NCBI GenBank assembly: GCA_051000395.1
Contig: JBPCOI010000075.1
Location: 1-21,295 of the forward strand
Source of the DNA: JBPCOI01 sp051000395
GTDB lineage: Bacteria; Actinomycetota; Actinomycetes; Mycobacteriales; Jatrophihabitantaceae
Direction: 5' to 3'
DNA length: 21,295 nucleotides
Under the pieces are notes generated by a model that saw only the letters and a program-made list of their open reading frames with translations, was not told where the DNA came from and did not search any database. Each line of letters opens with the position of its first letter. Positions within the stretch are counted from its first letter, which is position 1. Positions 7,096-13,449 of this stretch are shown here, one piece after another. The position numbers and the translations under genes were made by a program.

Positions 7096-7565
7096 CGGCC
7101 GGCACCGTCGAGCCCGCCTCAAACGGGTTACCGCCGAATCCGTACCACCCGCTCGCCTGGGTGAGCGGCGACCCGAAGATCGGGCCGGGCACCTGGATCG
7201 GCGCGTTCACCGTCATCGACGGCTCGGGCGGGCTGACCATCGGCGCGGGCTGCGACATCAGCTGCGGAGCGCAGATCTACACTCACTCCTCGGTGCGCCG
7301 CTGCGTCTCCGGACGGCAGTATTCGACGGTTGAGCGGCGCCCAACCCGCGTCGGGGATCGCGTCTTCCTCGGCGCGAACGCGGTCGTGAACATGGGCGTG
7401 AGCATCGGCGACGAAGCGGTCGTCGCCGCCGGTGCCGTCGTGACGCGCGACGTGCCGGCACGCACTGTCGTGGCCGGCGTGCCCGCCCGGCCGGTCGGGC
7501 AGGTGGTGCTCGATGGCGCCGACGTGCGCCTGGAACCGGCACCGGGCCAGGCCTCGGGCCGATGA
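7092..7565 (+). CDS. Hexapeptide-repeat (left-handed beta-helix) acyltransferase
   Basis: This 157-residue protein has the [LIV]-G-x4 periodicity of LbH acyltransferases: KIGPGTWIGAFTVIDGSGGLTIGAGCDISCGAQIYTHSS, then VGDRVFLGANAVVNMGVSIGDEAVVAAGAVVTRDVPARTVVAGVPARPVG, the typical C-terminal closing turn of WbbJ/NeuD-like acetyltransferases. H65 in IYTHSS is a candidate catalytic histidine. It likely acetylates a sugar hydroxyl or amine from acetyl-CoA. The GTG start overlaps the SDR stop by four bases, and its stop overlaps the GT4 start (ATGA), so it is tightly coupled. Following an aminotransferase, N-acetylation of the new amino-sugar is the natural reading, but O-acetylation cannot be excluded. 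Confidence 0.85.
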   Translation: MTAGTVEPASNGLPPNPYHPLAWVSGDPKIGPGTWIGAFTVIDGSGGLTIGAGCDISCGAQIYTHSSVRRCVSGRQYSTVERRPTRVGDRVFLGANAVVNMGVSIGDEAVVAAGAVVTRDVPARTVVAGVPARPVGQVVLDGADVRLEPAPGQASGR

Positions 7566-8761
7566 GGATTCTGGTCGTCAACAACTTCTACCCGCCGCGG
7601 GTGGGCGGCAGCGCGCACCTGTCCGACGCACTCGCGCGCGGCTACGCCCAGGCCGGGCACGAGGTGCTGGTGCTCACGGCTGCCTACAAGGACGCACCCA
7701 AGGTGGAGGAGCCTGAGCCGCGCTTGCGAATCGTGCGGGTCCCGGCCGCGATGATTCCCGAGACGCGGCTGTCGGTGAGCTTCGACCTGCCGTTCACGCT
7801 GCGGCCGTCGCTGCGCCCGCGATTGCGCGCGTTGCTCGATGAGTTCCGTCCCGACGTCATCCACCAGCACGGCCAGTTCTTCGACCTGACCTGGGCCAGC
7901 GGGGTGTACGCGCGCCGGCGCAAGATCCCCGCGCTGCTGTCGGTCCATACCCGGCTGGAGAACCCGAAGGCGCACTACCACGGCGTGTTCCGTTGGCTCG
8001 ACGCGCTGCTCGTCGCACCGATCCTGCGGCTGTTCCGACCGCGCGTCGTGGTGATGGACGCGCAGATGGACGACTACATCAAGACCCGATACCGCCGCGG
8101 CTACTCGGCTCTGGACTACATCCCGGTCGGCGTCGACCCGACGCGCATGCACGCGGGCGACGGGCAGCTGGTGCGCCGCCGGCACGACTTCGCAGACGCG
8201 CCGCTGATTGTTTCGCTCGGGCACGTGATCCCGCTGCGCGATCGCGTCACCCTGGTGGAGGCGATGCCGAGGGTCCTCGACGAGTTCCCGCATGCGCGCC
8301 TGGTCGTGGTGGGCCACCCGTACTACGAGGTCTTCCAGCAGCGCGCTCGTGAGCTGGGTGTCGCGCATGCCGTCGTCGCGGTCGGCGCGGTGCCCAAGCA
8401 CGAGGTGCCGAACTACCTCGCCGCCGCCACCGTCGAGACGCACGACCTACAGGGCCTGGGGATGGGCACTGCGACGCTGGAGAGCATGGCCGCCGGAGCG
8501 CCAGTGGTGGTGGCCGTGCGGGAGGACAACTTTCCCGGCATCGAGCTGGTCAGCGGCACGCACTGCCTGCTGGTGCCGGTCGGCGACGCGGATGCGCTCG
8601 CAGACGCCCTGATCTCGCTGCTGCGCGACCCGGCCGAACGCGAGCGGATCGGCGGCAACGGCAGCAAGCTCGTGCGCGAGCACTTCTCGCTGGACGTCGT
8701 GCTCGCCCAGCACCTCGACGTGCTTGCAGAGATGGCCGCGCAACGTCCGCGCCGGCACTGA
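7562..8761 (+). CDS. GT4-family glycosyltransferase (GT-B fold)
   Basis: This 399-residue protein starts MRILVVNNFYPPRVGGSAHLSDALARGYAQAGHEVLVLT, the classical GT4 acceptor-domain opening, and continues with PDVIHQHGQFFDLTWASG and IPVGVDPTRM. The donor domain has VSLGHVIPLRDRVTLVEAMPRV and LESMAAGAPVVVAVREDNFPGIELVSGTHCLLVPVGDADALADAL. The usual EX7E pair is incomplete: the C-terminal Glu is E307, but position 299 is Leu, and Q297 stands where EGFG-type proteins have Glu. The enzyme probably adds a sugar to a lipid-linked glycan on the cytoplasmic face. It is the last gene of the amino-sugar operon, followed by a strong hairpin. Donor sugar is unknown; it may be the sugar made by the upstream genes. 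Confidence 0.9.
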   Translation: MRILVVNNFYPPRVGGSAHLSDALARGYAQAGHEVLVLTAAYKDAPKVEEPEPRLRIVRVPAAMIPETRLSVSFDLPFTLRPSLRPRLRALLDEFRPDVIHQHGQFFDLTWASGVYARRRKIPALLSVHTRLENPKAHYHGVFRWLDALLVAPILRLFRPRVVVMDAQMDDYIKTRYRRGYSALDYIPVGVDPTRMHAGDGQLVRRRHDFADAPLIVSLGHVIPLRDRVTLVEAMPRVLDEFPHARLVVVGHPYYEVFQQRARELGVAHAVVAVGAVPKHEVPNYLAAATVETHDLQGLGMGTATLESMAAGAPVVVAVREDNFPGIELVSGTHCLLVPVGDADALADALISLLRDPAERERIGGNGSKLVREHFSLDVVLAQHLDVLAEMAAQRPRRH

Positions 8762-8770
8762 TCGCTGGCC

Positions 8771-8817
8771 ATCCGCGAGCGGTCGATGCCGAGGCCGGCG
8801 GACCGCTGGGCGCGGAT
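8771..8817. terminator. Bidirectional hairpin terminator between convergent operons
   Basis: ATCCGCG-AGCGGTC (8771-8784) pairs perfectly with GACCGCT (8801-8807) and CGCGGAT (8811-8817), with a 3-base GGG bulge and a 16-base loop that itself holds a GCCG/CGGC mini-stem. It fills the 61-base gap between the convergent GT4 and oxidoreductase genes. There is no U-run on either side, which is common in high-GC actinobacteria. Confidence 0.7.
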
Positions 8818-8822
8818 TCTCC

Positions 8823-9779
8823 CTACGCGGCCGCGTTGTCGCGTACTGCCTGCACGGTCCGGTGCGGCGGCAGGATGCTCGCCCGCTCGCCCGCGGCGTC
8901 GAGTGCGCCGGTGGCCAGGTCGAGAAAGCGGTCCAGCTGCACGGCCAGCGGTTCGCGCGCGGAGATCAGCGTCGGAATCTCGATGATCGTCTGCTGCTTG
9001 TAGCTCAGGCCGTCCGGGCCGGCGTCGTTGAGCACGTGCCGATAGATGGTGACGGCGTTGCGCAGCATGTCCACCTCGACGAGACGGTTCGCCTCGGCGA
9101 TCGCGAAGTGGCGCACCTTGCGCTGGCTGACGCGGCTGGCGGAGATGTTCGCGACCATGCCGGTGGGAAAGCCGAGCATCGCCTCGGCGACGTCCTCGGA
9201 GCGGTCCGGCGAGTCCGGGTGCAGGTAGCCGAACGAGCCGCGGACCGCGGACGGTTCGCTGCCGGCCAGACGCAGCACGCTGTCGATGTCGTGGATCAGC
9301 AGGTCGGACGAGGCGCCGGTGCGGATGCGCGGAACGTAGGGCGAGTGCCGTACCGCCGTCACGTGCTGCGGATGCTCCACGAAACTCAGCGCCGTCATGA
9401 TCGCGGGGTTGTACCGCTCCAGCAGCCCGCACATCAGCGGGACGTCCTTCTCCGTGGACAGCGCCACGAGTTCTTCGGCGTCGACGAGACGGTCGGCAAG
9501 GGGCTTTTCCATCAACAGCGGCAGGCCGCGGCGCAGGACCTGCAGTCCGAGCGCGTGGTGCGCCTCGGTGACAGCGGCCACGACGACCGCGTCGACATCC
9601 GTAGCGCCGTCCAGCTCGGGCACCCAGGTGGTCCCGAAGCGCTCGGCGACGGGTGCGCCGGCCTCGCGCTGCGAGTCGACCACGTAGGCCAGGTCGGCGC
9701 GCTCGGATTGCGAGATCACCCGAGCGTGCAGCGAGCCCATCGAGCCCGCGCCGACGAGCGCGATGCGGGGGTTTCCCAC
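8823..9779 (-). CDS. Gfo/Idh/MocA-family nucleotide-sugar oxidoreductase (possible sugar 3-dehydrogenase)
   Basis: This 318-residue protein has the NAD(P)-binding GAGSMG (residues 10-15), the family EKPLADR motif with catalytic-type K92, and HDIDSVLRLAG (H163, D166) in the C-terminal domain. Such enzymes oxidise sugar hydroxyls. Members paired with DegT aminotransferases (WbpB/WlbA on UDP-GlcNAcA, GnnA on UDP-GlcNAc) oxidise C3. Here the gene follows a DegT gene by 5 bases and is divergent from an LpxA-like acyltransferase, which suggests the GnnA type. I chose GTG 9779 because it opens directly on GNPRIALVGAG; the longer frame would lie within the upstream gene. It ends at the shared terminator. 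The exact substrate is inferred only. Confidence 0.87.
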   Translation of the reverse strand: MGNPRIALVGAGSMGSLHARVISQSERADLAYVVDSQREAGAPVAERFGTTWVPELDGATDVDAVVVAAVTEAHHALGLQVLRRGLPLLMEKPLADRLVDAEELVALSTEKDVPLMCGLLERYNPAIMTALSFVEHPQHVTAVRHSPYVPRIRTGASSDLLIHDIDSVLRLAGSEPSAVRGSFGYLHPDSPDRSEDVAEAMLGFPTGMVANISASRVSQRKVRHFAIAEANRLVEVDMLRNAVTIYRHVLNDAGPDGLSYKQQTIIEIPTLISAREPLAVQLDRFLDLATGALDAAGERASILPPHRTVQAVRDNAAA

Positions 9780-9784
9780 CGCGC

Positions 9785-10885
9785 TCAGGCCTTCATCAGA
9801 TCGCGGACGGTGCTGACGATCGTGTCGAGATCCTCGCCGGACAGGCGTGGGTGCACCGGCAGCGATACCGCCTGCGCGGCGACCGACGCCGCCACGGGCA
9901 TCTCGGCCGCGTGGACGCGAGGATCTTCGCGGTAGCAGTCGTAGTCGAAGACGAGGCGCGGGTAGTAGATGCCGCAACCGACGCCGCGCTCGGTGAGCCG
10001 CTCGACGAACTCCTCGCGCTCGATCGGGGACTCGTCGGTGACCAGGACGGTGAACTGGTGCCATACATGGCCGCGCCCGGACAGCTGGCTCGGCAGGCGC
10101 AGGCCGCTGACCCCGGCCAGGCCCTCGATCAGCCGCTGCGCGGGGGCGCGCCGGCGCGCCGTGGTGGTTTCGATCCCGGCCAGCTGGGGGATGGCCAGCG
10201 CCGCCTGCAGGTCGGTGAGCCGGTAGTTGTGCCCAGCCATCTCGTAGACGTAGCGCTGCCGCATGCCTTGGTTGCGCAGCACGCGCAACCGGTCCGCGAG
10301 CTCGTCGTCGTCGGTGGTGATCATGCCACCCTCGCCGGTGGTGACGTTCTTGGTGCCGTAGAAGGAGAAGCAGCCCAGGCCGAACGAGCCGGCACGTCGC
10401 TCACCGATCGTCGCGGCATGTGCCTGCGCGGCGTCCTCGACTAGGTGGAGGCCGTTGCGGGCGGCCAGCGGCGCGAGGGCGTCCATGTCCGCGCATTGCC
10501 CGTACAGGTGCACCGGCATCAGCACCTTCGTGCGTGCGCCGATCGCGGCTTCGGCCGCCGCGGGATCGAGGCAGAAGTCCTCGGCGCGAATGTCGGCGAA
10601 CACCGCAGTCGCCCCGGCTTCCAAGATCGCGTTCAGCGTCGCGACGAACGTGAACGGGCTGGTGAGCACCTCGTCGCCCGGCTTGAGGCCGAGCACCTGC
10701 AGCGACGCGACGAGTGCGGTGGTGCCGTTGTTGACCGCGACGGCGTGCCGGACGCCGGTGATCGCGGCGAACTCGTCCTCGAATCGCTTCACGAGCGGGC
10801 CCTGGGCGAGCATCCCGGAGCGGAGCACCTCCCGCACTAGGTCTTCGGTCTCCGGGGGGATGACGACACTCGAAACGGGAATCAC
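9785..10885 (-). CDS. DegT/DnrJ/EryC1/StrS-family sugar aminotransferase, second copy (GnnB/WbpE-like by context)
   Basis: This 366-residue PLP transaminase has VREVLRSGMLAQGPLVKRFEDEFA, AVNNGTTALVASLQVLGLKPGDEVLTSPFTFVAT, LVEDAAQAHAAT, and the Schiff-base lysine K179 in SFYGTKNVTTGEGG. HNYRLTDLQAALAIPQL is the family's C-terminal mark and CGIYYPRL follows. It differs clearly from the other DegT protein of this window, so it is not a recent duplicate. The GTG start has GGAG 8 bases upstream. The following gene is a Gfo/Idh/MocA oxidoreductase 5 bases away, the arrangement used to make 3-amino-sugars from a 3-keto intermediate. The family is certain; the reaction is inferred from context. Confidence 0.9.
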   Translation of the reverse strand: MIPVSSVVIPPETEDLVREVLRSGMLAQGPLVKRFEDEFAAITGVRHAVAVNNGTTALVASLQVLGLKPGDEVLTSPFTFVATLNAILEAGATAVFADIRAEDFCLDPAAAEAAIGARTKVLMPVHLYGQCADMDALAPLAARNGLHLVEDAAQAHAATIGERRAGSFGLGCFSFYGTKNVTTGEGGMITTDDDELADRLRVLRNQGMRQRYVYEMAGHNYRLTDLQAALAIPQLAGIETTTARRRAPAQRLIEGLAGVSGLRLPSQLSGRGHVWHQFTVLVTDESPIEREEFVERLTERGVGCGIYYPRLVFDYDCYREDPRVHAAEMPVAASVAAQAVSLPVHPRLSGEDLDTIVSTVRDLMKA

Positions 10886-10971
10886 AGGTTAGCTCCGCTG
10901 GCCGGGGAATTGTCGCGGCGATGTTATCGTCGCCATCCGGTCGTGCCGGCAACTGGACTCAGGAGATCCGC
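10886..10971. promoter_or_regulatory. Divergent promoter region with overlapping -10 candidates
   Basis: In this 86-base gap the plus strand has TATCGT at 10925-10930 and the minus strand TAACAT at 10926-10921; both fit TANNNT and they overlap by two bases. GGCGA/TCGCC arms (10917-10921 and 10930-10934) flank them as a small inverted repeat. AGGAG upstream of ATG 10972 and GGAG upstream of GTG 10885 are the ribosome sites. No good -35 is seen on either strand. Confidence 0.35.
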
Positions 10972-11673
10972 ATGAACGACATCCATCCCACGGCAGTGAT
11001 CGGCGAGGGCGTAGAGCTCGGCGCGGACAACGTGATCGGCGCCTACGTCGTCATCCTCGGGCCCACGACGATCGGTGACGGCAACTGGATCGGACCGCAC
11101 ACCGTGCTCGGCACGCCGGCCGAGGTCCGCGGCATCGACCACGGCGGTGCCGACGACGCGAAGGGCGGCGGCAGCGGCGTGCGGATCGGCAGTGGCAACG
11201 TCATCCGCGAGCTCAGTGCCGTCCAGCAGGGACACCATGACGCGCTCACCTCGATCGGGGACGAGTGCTACCTCATGGACAAGGTGCACATCGGCCATGA
11301 CTGCGTGGTGGGCAATCGCGTCACCATGGCGCCGACCACGGTGCTGGCCGGGCACGTGCACATCGGCGACGGCGCCAACCTCGGCATGGGCACCATCGTC
11401 CACCAGCGCAAAGTGATCGGGCCGGTAGCGATGATCGGCATGGGGTCCATCGTCACCAAGAATGTCCCGCCGTACGGCATGGCGTTCGGCAACCCGTGCC
11501 GGATCCGGGGAGCTAACCGGGTCGGCATGCAGCGGGCAGGTGTGGCCGCGGACACAGTCGACGCCTTCGATACGGCCTATGCGGGTGGCGTGGACATGGA
11601 CCCCGGCGTGACCGACGCGGTCCGCGACGCCTGGCGGTGGTGGCAGGACGAGCTCGCGCAGCAGCGTTCTTAG
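10972..11673 (+). CDS. LpxA-like UDP-sugar acyltransferase (left-handed beta-helix)
   Basis: This 233-residue protein resembles LpxA, which transfers an acyl chain from ACP to UDP-GlcNAc. It opens IHPTAVIGEGVELGADNVIGAYVVI, the LpxA-type start, and has IVHQRKVIG and VPPYGMAFGNPCRIRGANRVGMQRAG, parallel to LpxA's VHQ-x-IG and VPPY-x2-GN-x6-G-N-x2-G-x2-R. HIGHDCVVGNR places H106 and H109 where E. coli LpxA has His122/His125, His125 being the catalytic base. AGGAG six bases before ATG 10972 decides the start. It lacks much of the LpxA C-terminal helical domain (LpxA is ~262 residues). Divergent from the aminotransferase/oxidoreductase pair, it probably N- or O-acylates their product; acyl-CoA instead of acyl-ACP is possible. 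Lipid A is not expected in this lineage. Confidence 0.85.
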   Translation: MNDIHPTAVIGEGVELGADNVIGAYVVILGPTTIGDGNWIGPHTVLGTPAEVRGIDHGGADDAKGGGSGVRIGSGNVIRELSAVQQGHHDALTSIGDECYLMDKVHIGHDCVVGNRVTMAPTTVLAGHVHIGDGANLGMGTIVHQRKVIGPVAMIGMGSIVTKNVPPYGMAFGNPCRIRGANRVGMQRAGVAADTVDAFDTAYAGGVDMDPGVTDAVRDAWRWWQDELAQQRS

Positions 11674-11680
11674 CCGGCTG

Positions 11681-11702
11681 CAGGCTTCGGGCTGTTAGCC
11701 TG
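11681..11702. promoter_or_regulatory. Inverted repeat overlapping a candidate -10 upstream of the flippase gene
   Basis: CAGGCT (11681-11686) and AGCCTG (11697-11702) form a perfect 6-base inverted repeat with a 10-base loop, just after the LpxA-like gene. Its right arm overlaps TAGCCT (11696-11701), a TANNNT -10 candidate. It could terminate the upstream gene, act as an operator, or both. No -35 is recognisable. Confidence 0.35.
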
Positions 11703-11706
11703 GTGG

Positions 11707-11769
11707 ATGGATTTCGACCGCCAGCCCGGTGTTGGCGTGCCGTTTCGAGACCGTGTCTGGAGCCTGTAA
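11707..11769 (+). CDS. Putative 20-residue leader ORF, possibly leaderless, abutting the flippase gene
   Basis: An ATG at 11707 opens a 20-codon frame starting MDFDRQPG and ending RVWSL, whose TAA stop (11767-11769) directly abuts the GTG of the next gene. The ATG lies five bases after TAGCCT, a candidate -10, so a transcript could start at or near the ATG without a leader. A zero-gap junction favours translational coupling. Against it, third-position GC (about two thirds) is lower than in the real genes, and no homology is recognisable. I rate it as a possibility only. Confidence 0.3.
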   Translation: MDFDRQPGVGVPFRDRVWSL

Positions 11770-12807
11770 GTGACCGTGGAGAGCCCCGCCCAGGTGGCGG
11801 AGTCGCCGATCAGCAAACGCGGTCCGCTCGCCCGGCTGATGCCGCTGGCGCGGCCGCTCGTCGCACTCCTGGTCCTCGCGGCCATCGGCTATGCCGTGGC
11901 GTCCAACTGGAGCGGCAAGACCGTCGACGGTCAGCACCAGCCCGGAGTGCGCGACGCGCTGCACATGCTCGCCTGGCCCAGCGTCGTGCTGTCTCTGCTC
12001 GCGGCGGTCATCGGCACGGCCGCCAGCCTGATGGCGTGGCGCGCATTGCTGGCCGACGAGGGCTACCGGCTCACCCCGTTATCGGCGGGTCGGATCTTCT
12101 TCGTCGGGCAGCTGGGCAAGTACCTGCCGGGCAGCGTGTGGTCGGTCGTCATGCAGATGGAACTGGCCAAGCGCGAGGGGGTGCCGCGGGGTCGCGCGTT
12201 CACCACGTCGCTGGTGTGGGTGGGACTGTCGCTGTCCACCGCGCTGACCGTGGGTCTGCTGGGGCTGCCGGTTCTGGCCGCGGCCAAGGGGCATCAGGAG
12301 CTGTGGTGGCTGCTGGCGGCCCTGCCCGTCCTGATCGTCGCGTCCCTGCCGCCGGTGCTCACCCGCCTGGTCAACCTGGTCCTGCGGTTGTTCCGCAAGG
12401 GCCCGCTGCCCCGGCCGTTGAGCTGGCGGGGGGTGCTCACGTCCTGCGCCTGGCTGGTCGTGACCTGGGTCTTCTTCGGCGTGCACCTGTGGCTGCTCGC
12501 GAATGCGCTCGGCGCGCCGGGCGTCGGTGGCCTGATCCGGTGCATCGGCGGGTTCGCCCTGGCGATGGCAGCGGGCGTGCTGTTCGTGATCGTGCCTTCC
12601 GGAGCCGGCGTCCGCGAGATCATCATCGTCGCCGCCCTCGCCCCGGTGATGTCCGGTTCGGAGGCGCTGGGTATCGCGGTCGTCAGCCGGGTGCTGTTCA
12701 TCTTCACCGATGTCGCTGAGGCCGGCGTGGCGGCGATCTCGGGCATACGCCGGTTGCGCGGCAATCGCGGCGGCGTGCCGGTTCAGGTCCCGCTGAGCGC
12801 GAAGTAG
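11770..12807 (+). CDS. YbhN/UPF0104-type (LPG synthase TM-like) flippase-domain membrane protein
   Basis: This 345-residue integral membrane protein shows about eight hydrophobic segments and the marks of the lysylphosphatidylglycerol synthase transmembrane / UPF0104 family: FFVGQLGKYLPGSVWSVVMQMELAKREGV, and FVIVPSGAGVREIIIVAALAP. It has no C-terminal soluble aminoacyl-transferase domain, so it is not MprF. Members occur often in polysaccharide loci and are thought to help move lipid-linked substrates, but no reaction is established here. GTG 11770 has GGAG about seven bases upstream; an in-frame GTG at 11776 is an alternative. Its last 25 bases overlap the convergent MaoC gene tail to tail. 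Confidence 0.8.
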   Translation: MTVESPAQVAESPISKRGPLARLMPLARPLVALLVLAAIGYAVASNWSGKTVDGQHQPGVRDALHMLAWPSVVLSLLAAVIGTAASLMAWRALLADEGYRLTPLSAGRIFFVGQLGKYLPGSVWSVVMQMELAKREGVPRGRAFTTSLVWVGLSLSTALTVGLLGLPVLAAAKGHQELWWLLAALPVLIVASLPPVLTRLVNLVLRLFRKGPLPRPLSWRGVLTSCAWLVVTWVFFGVHLWLLANALGAPGVGGLIRCIGGFALAMAAGVLFVIVPSGAGVREIIIVAALAPVMSGSEALGIAVVSRVLFIFTDVAEAGVAAISGIRRLRGNRGGVPVQVPLSAK

Positions 12808-13259
12808 CGGAACAGCACCTCCGCGACGCAGGCGGGCTTGGCGGCGCCGCTCACCGTGAAGGTGGCGAGCAGGGTCAGCTGGCAGCCACCGGTGATCTGC
12901 TCGACCTGCGTGAGTTCCACCGCCAGTACCACCGGGGAATCGACGGGGACCGGTGCCGGGAACCGAACCTTGTTCAGCCCATAGTTGATCACCTGTCCGG
13001 CGTCGGTGACATCCAGGACGGTCCACAGCAGTGAGCTGAACAGCGAGAGCGTGAGGTACCCGTGCGCGATCGTCGTCCCGAAGGGCCCTTCGGCGGCACG
13101 CTGGGCGTCGACGTGCAGCCATTGGTGGTCGTCGGTGGCATCGGCGAATCGGGTGATGCGGTCCTGGTCCACGACGAGGGGCTCTGACGGCCCGAACGTC
13201 GTTCCGATCAGCCCGGGCAGCTCGTCCATCCGGACCCGGCGGGGCGTTGCGCTCGTCAT
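12783..13259 (-). CDS. MaoC-family (R)-enoyl-CoA hydratase
   Basis: This 158-residue single-hotdog protein resembles MaoC-like hydratases such as mycobacterial Rv0130, which hydrate trans-2-enoyl-CoA. The hydratase motif is DATDDHQWLHVDAQRAAEGPFGTTIAHGYLTLSL, with the catalytic dyad D44 and H49 in the expected D-x4-H spacing. VINYGLNKVRFPAPVPVDSPV is another conserved stretch. AAGGAG lies six bases before ATG 13259, a strong ribosome site that fixes the start. It is transcribed alone, opposite to the genes on both sides, and its 3' end overlaps the flippase gene by 25 bases. Its link to the glycan genes is unclear; it may be an unrelated lipid-metabolism gene. Confidence 0.88.
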   Translation of the reverse strand: MTSATPRRVRMDELPGLIGTTFGPSEPLVVDQDRITRFADATDDHQWLHVDAQRAAEGPFGTTIAHGYLTLSLFSSLLWTVLDVTDAGQVINYGLNKVRFPAPVPVDSPVVLAVELTQVEQITGGCQLTLLATFTVSGAAKPACVAEVLFRYFALSGT

Positions 13260-13449
13260 CTCACTCCTTCGGTGCGGGGCCTCGTTTCCGAACCCTACGG
13301 CGTTGCGCGGGCGAGTCACCCAGGAAACCCACACGTTCGCTTTGTTACCGTCGAGGCGCGGCGCGTGTCCTGTCCCCCTCCTCGGGGTCGCCGTCCTCGT
13401 CCTCGTCCAGGTTGACGTCACTGGCTGACCCGGCCCCGGAAGGATTTGC
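13260..13449. promoter_or_regulatory. Divergent intergenic region
   Basis: This is the largest gap (190 bases), between MaoC and the large membrane protein. On the plus strand TACCGT (13346-13351) fits TANNNT and would begin a leader of about 90 bases. GGAAGGA precedes GTG 13450. A TCCTCG/GTCCTCG-rich stretch (about 13377-13410) is low-complexity. I see no RNA gene, riboswitch or convincing operator. Confidence 0.25.

Noticed and set aside
9780..10064. Longer N-terminus for the Gfo/Idh/MocA protein
   Set aside because: That part lies inside the upstream aminotransferase in another frame and has no relation to the family.
11770..12807. MprF-type lysylphosphatidylglycerol synthase
   Set aside because: Only the membrane domain is present; the aminoacyl-transferase domain is absent.
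13365..13415. 16-residue Pro/Arg-rich small frame (GTG start) in the divergent gap
   Set aside because: It follows a low-complexity TCCTCG stretch, has no ribosome site and is too far from the -10 candidate for leaderless translation.
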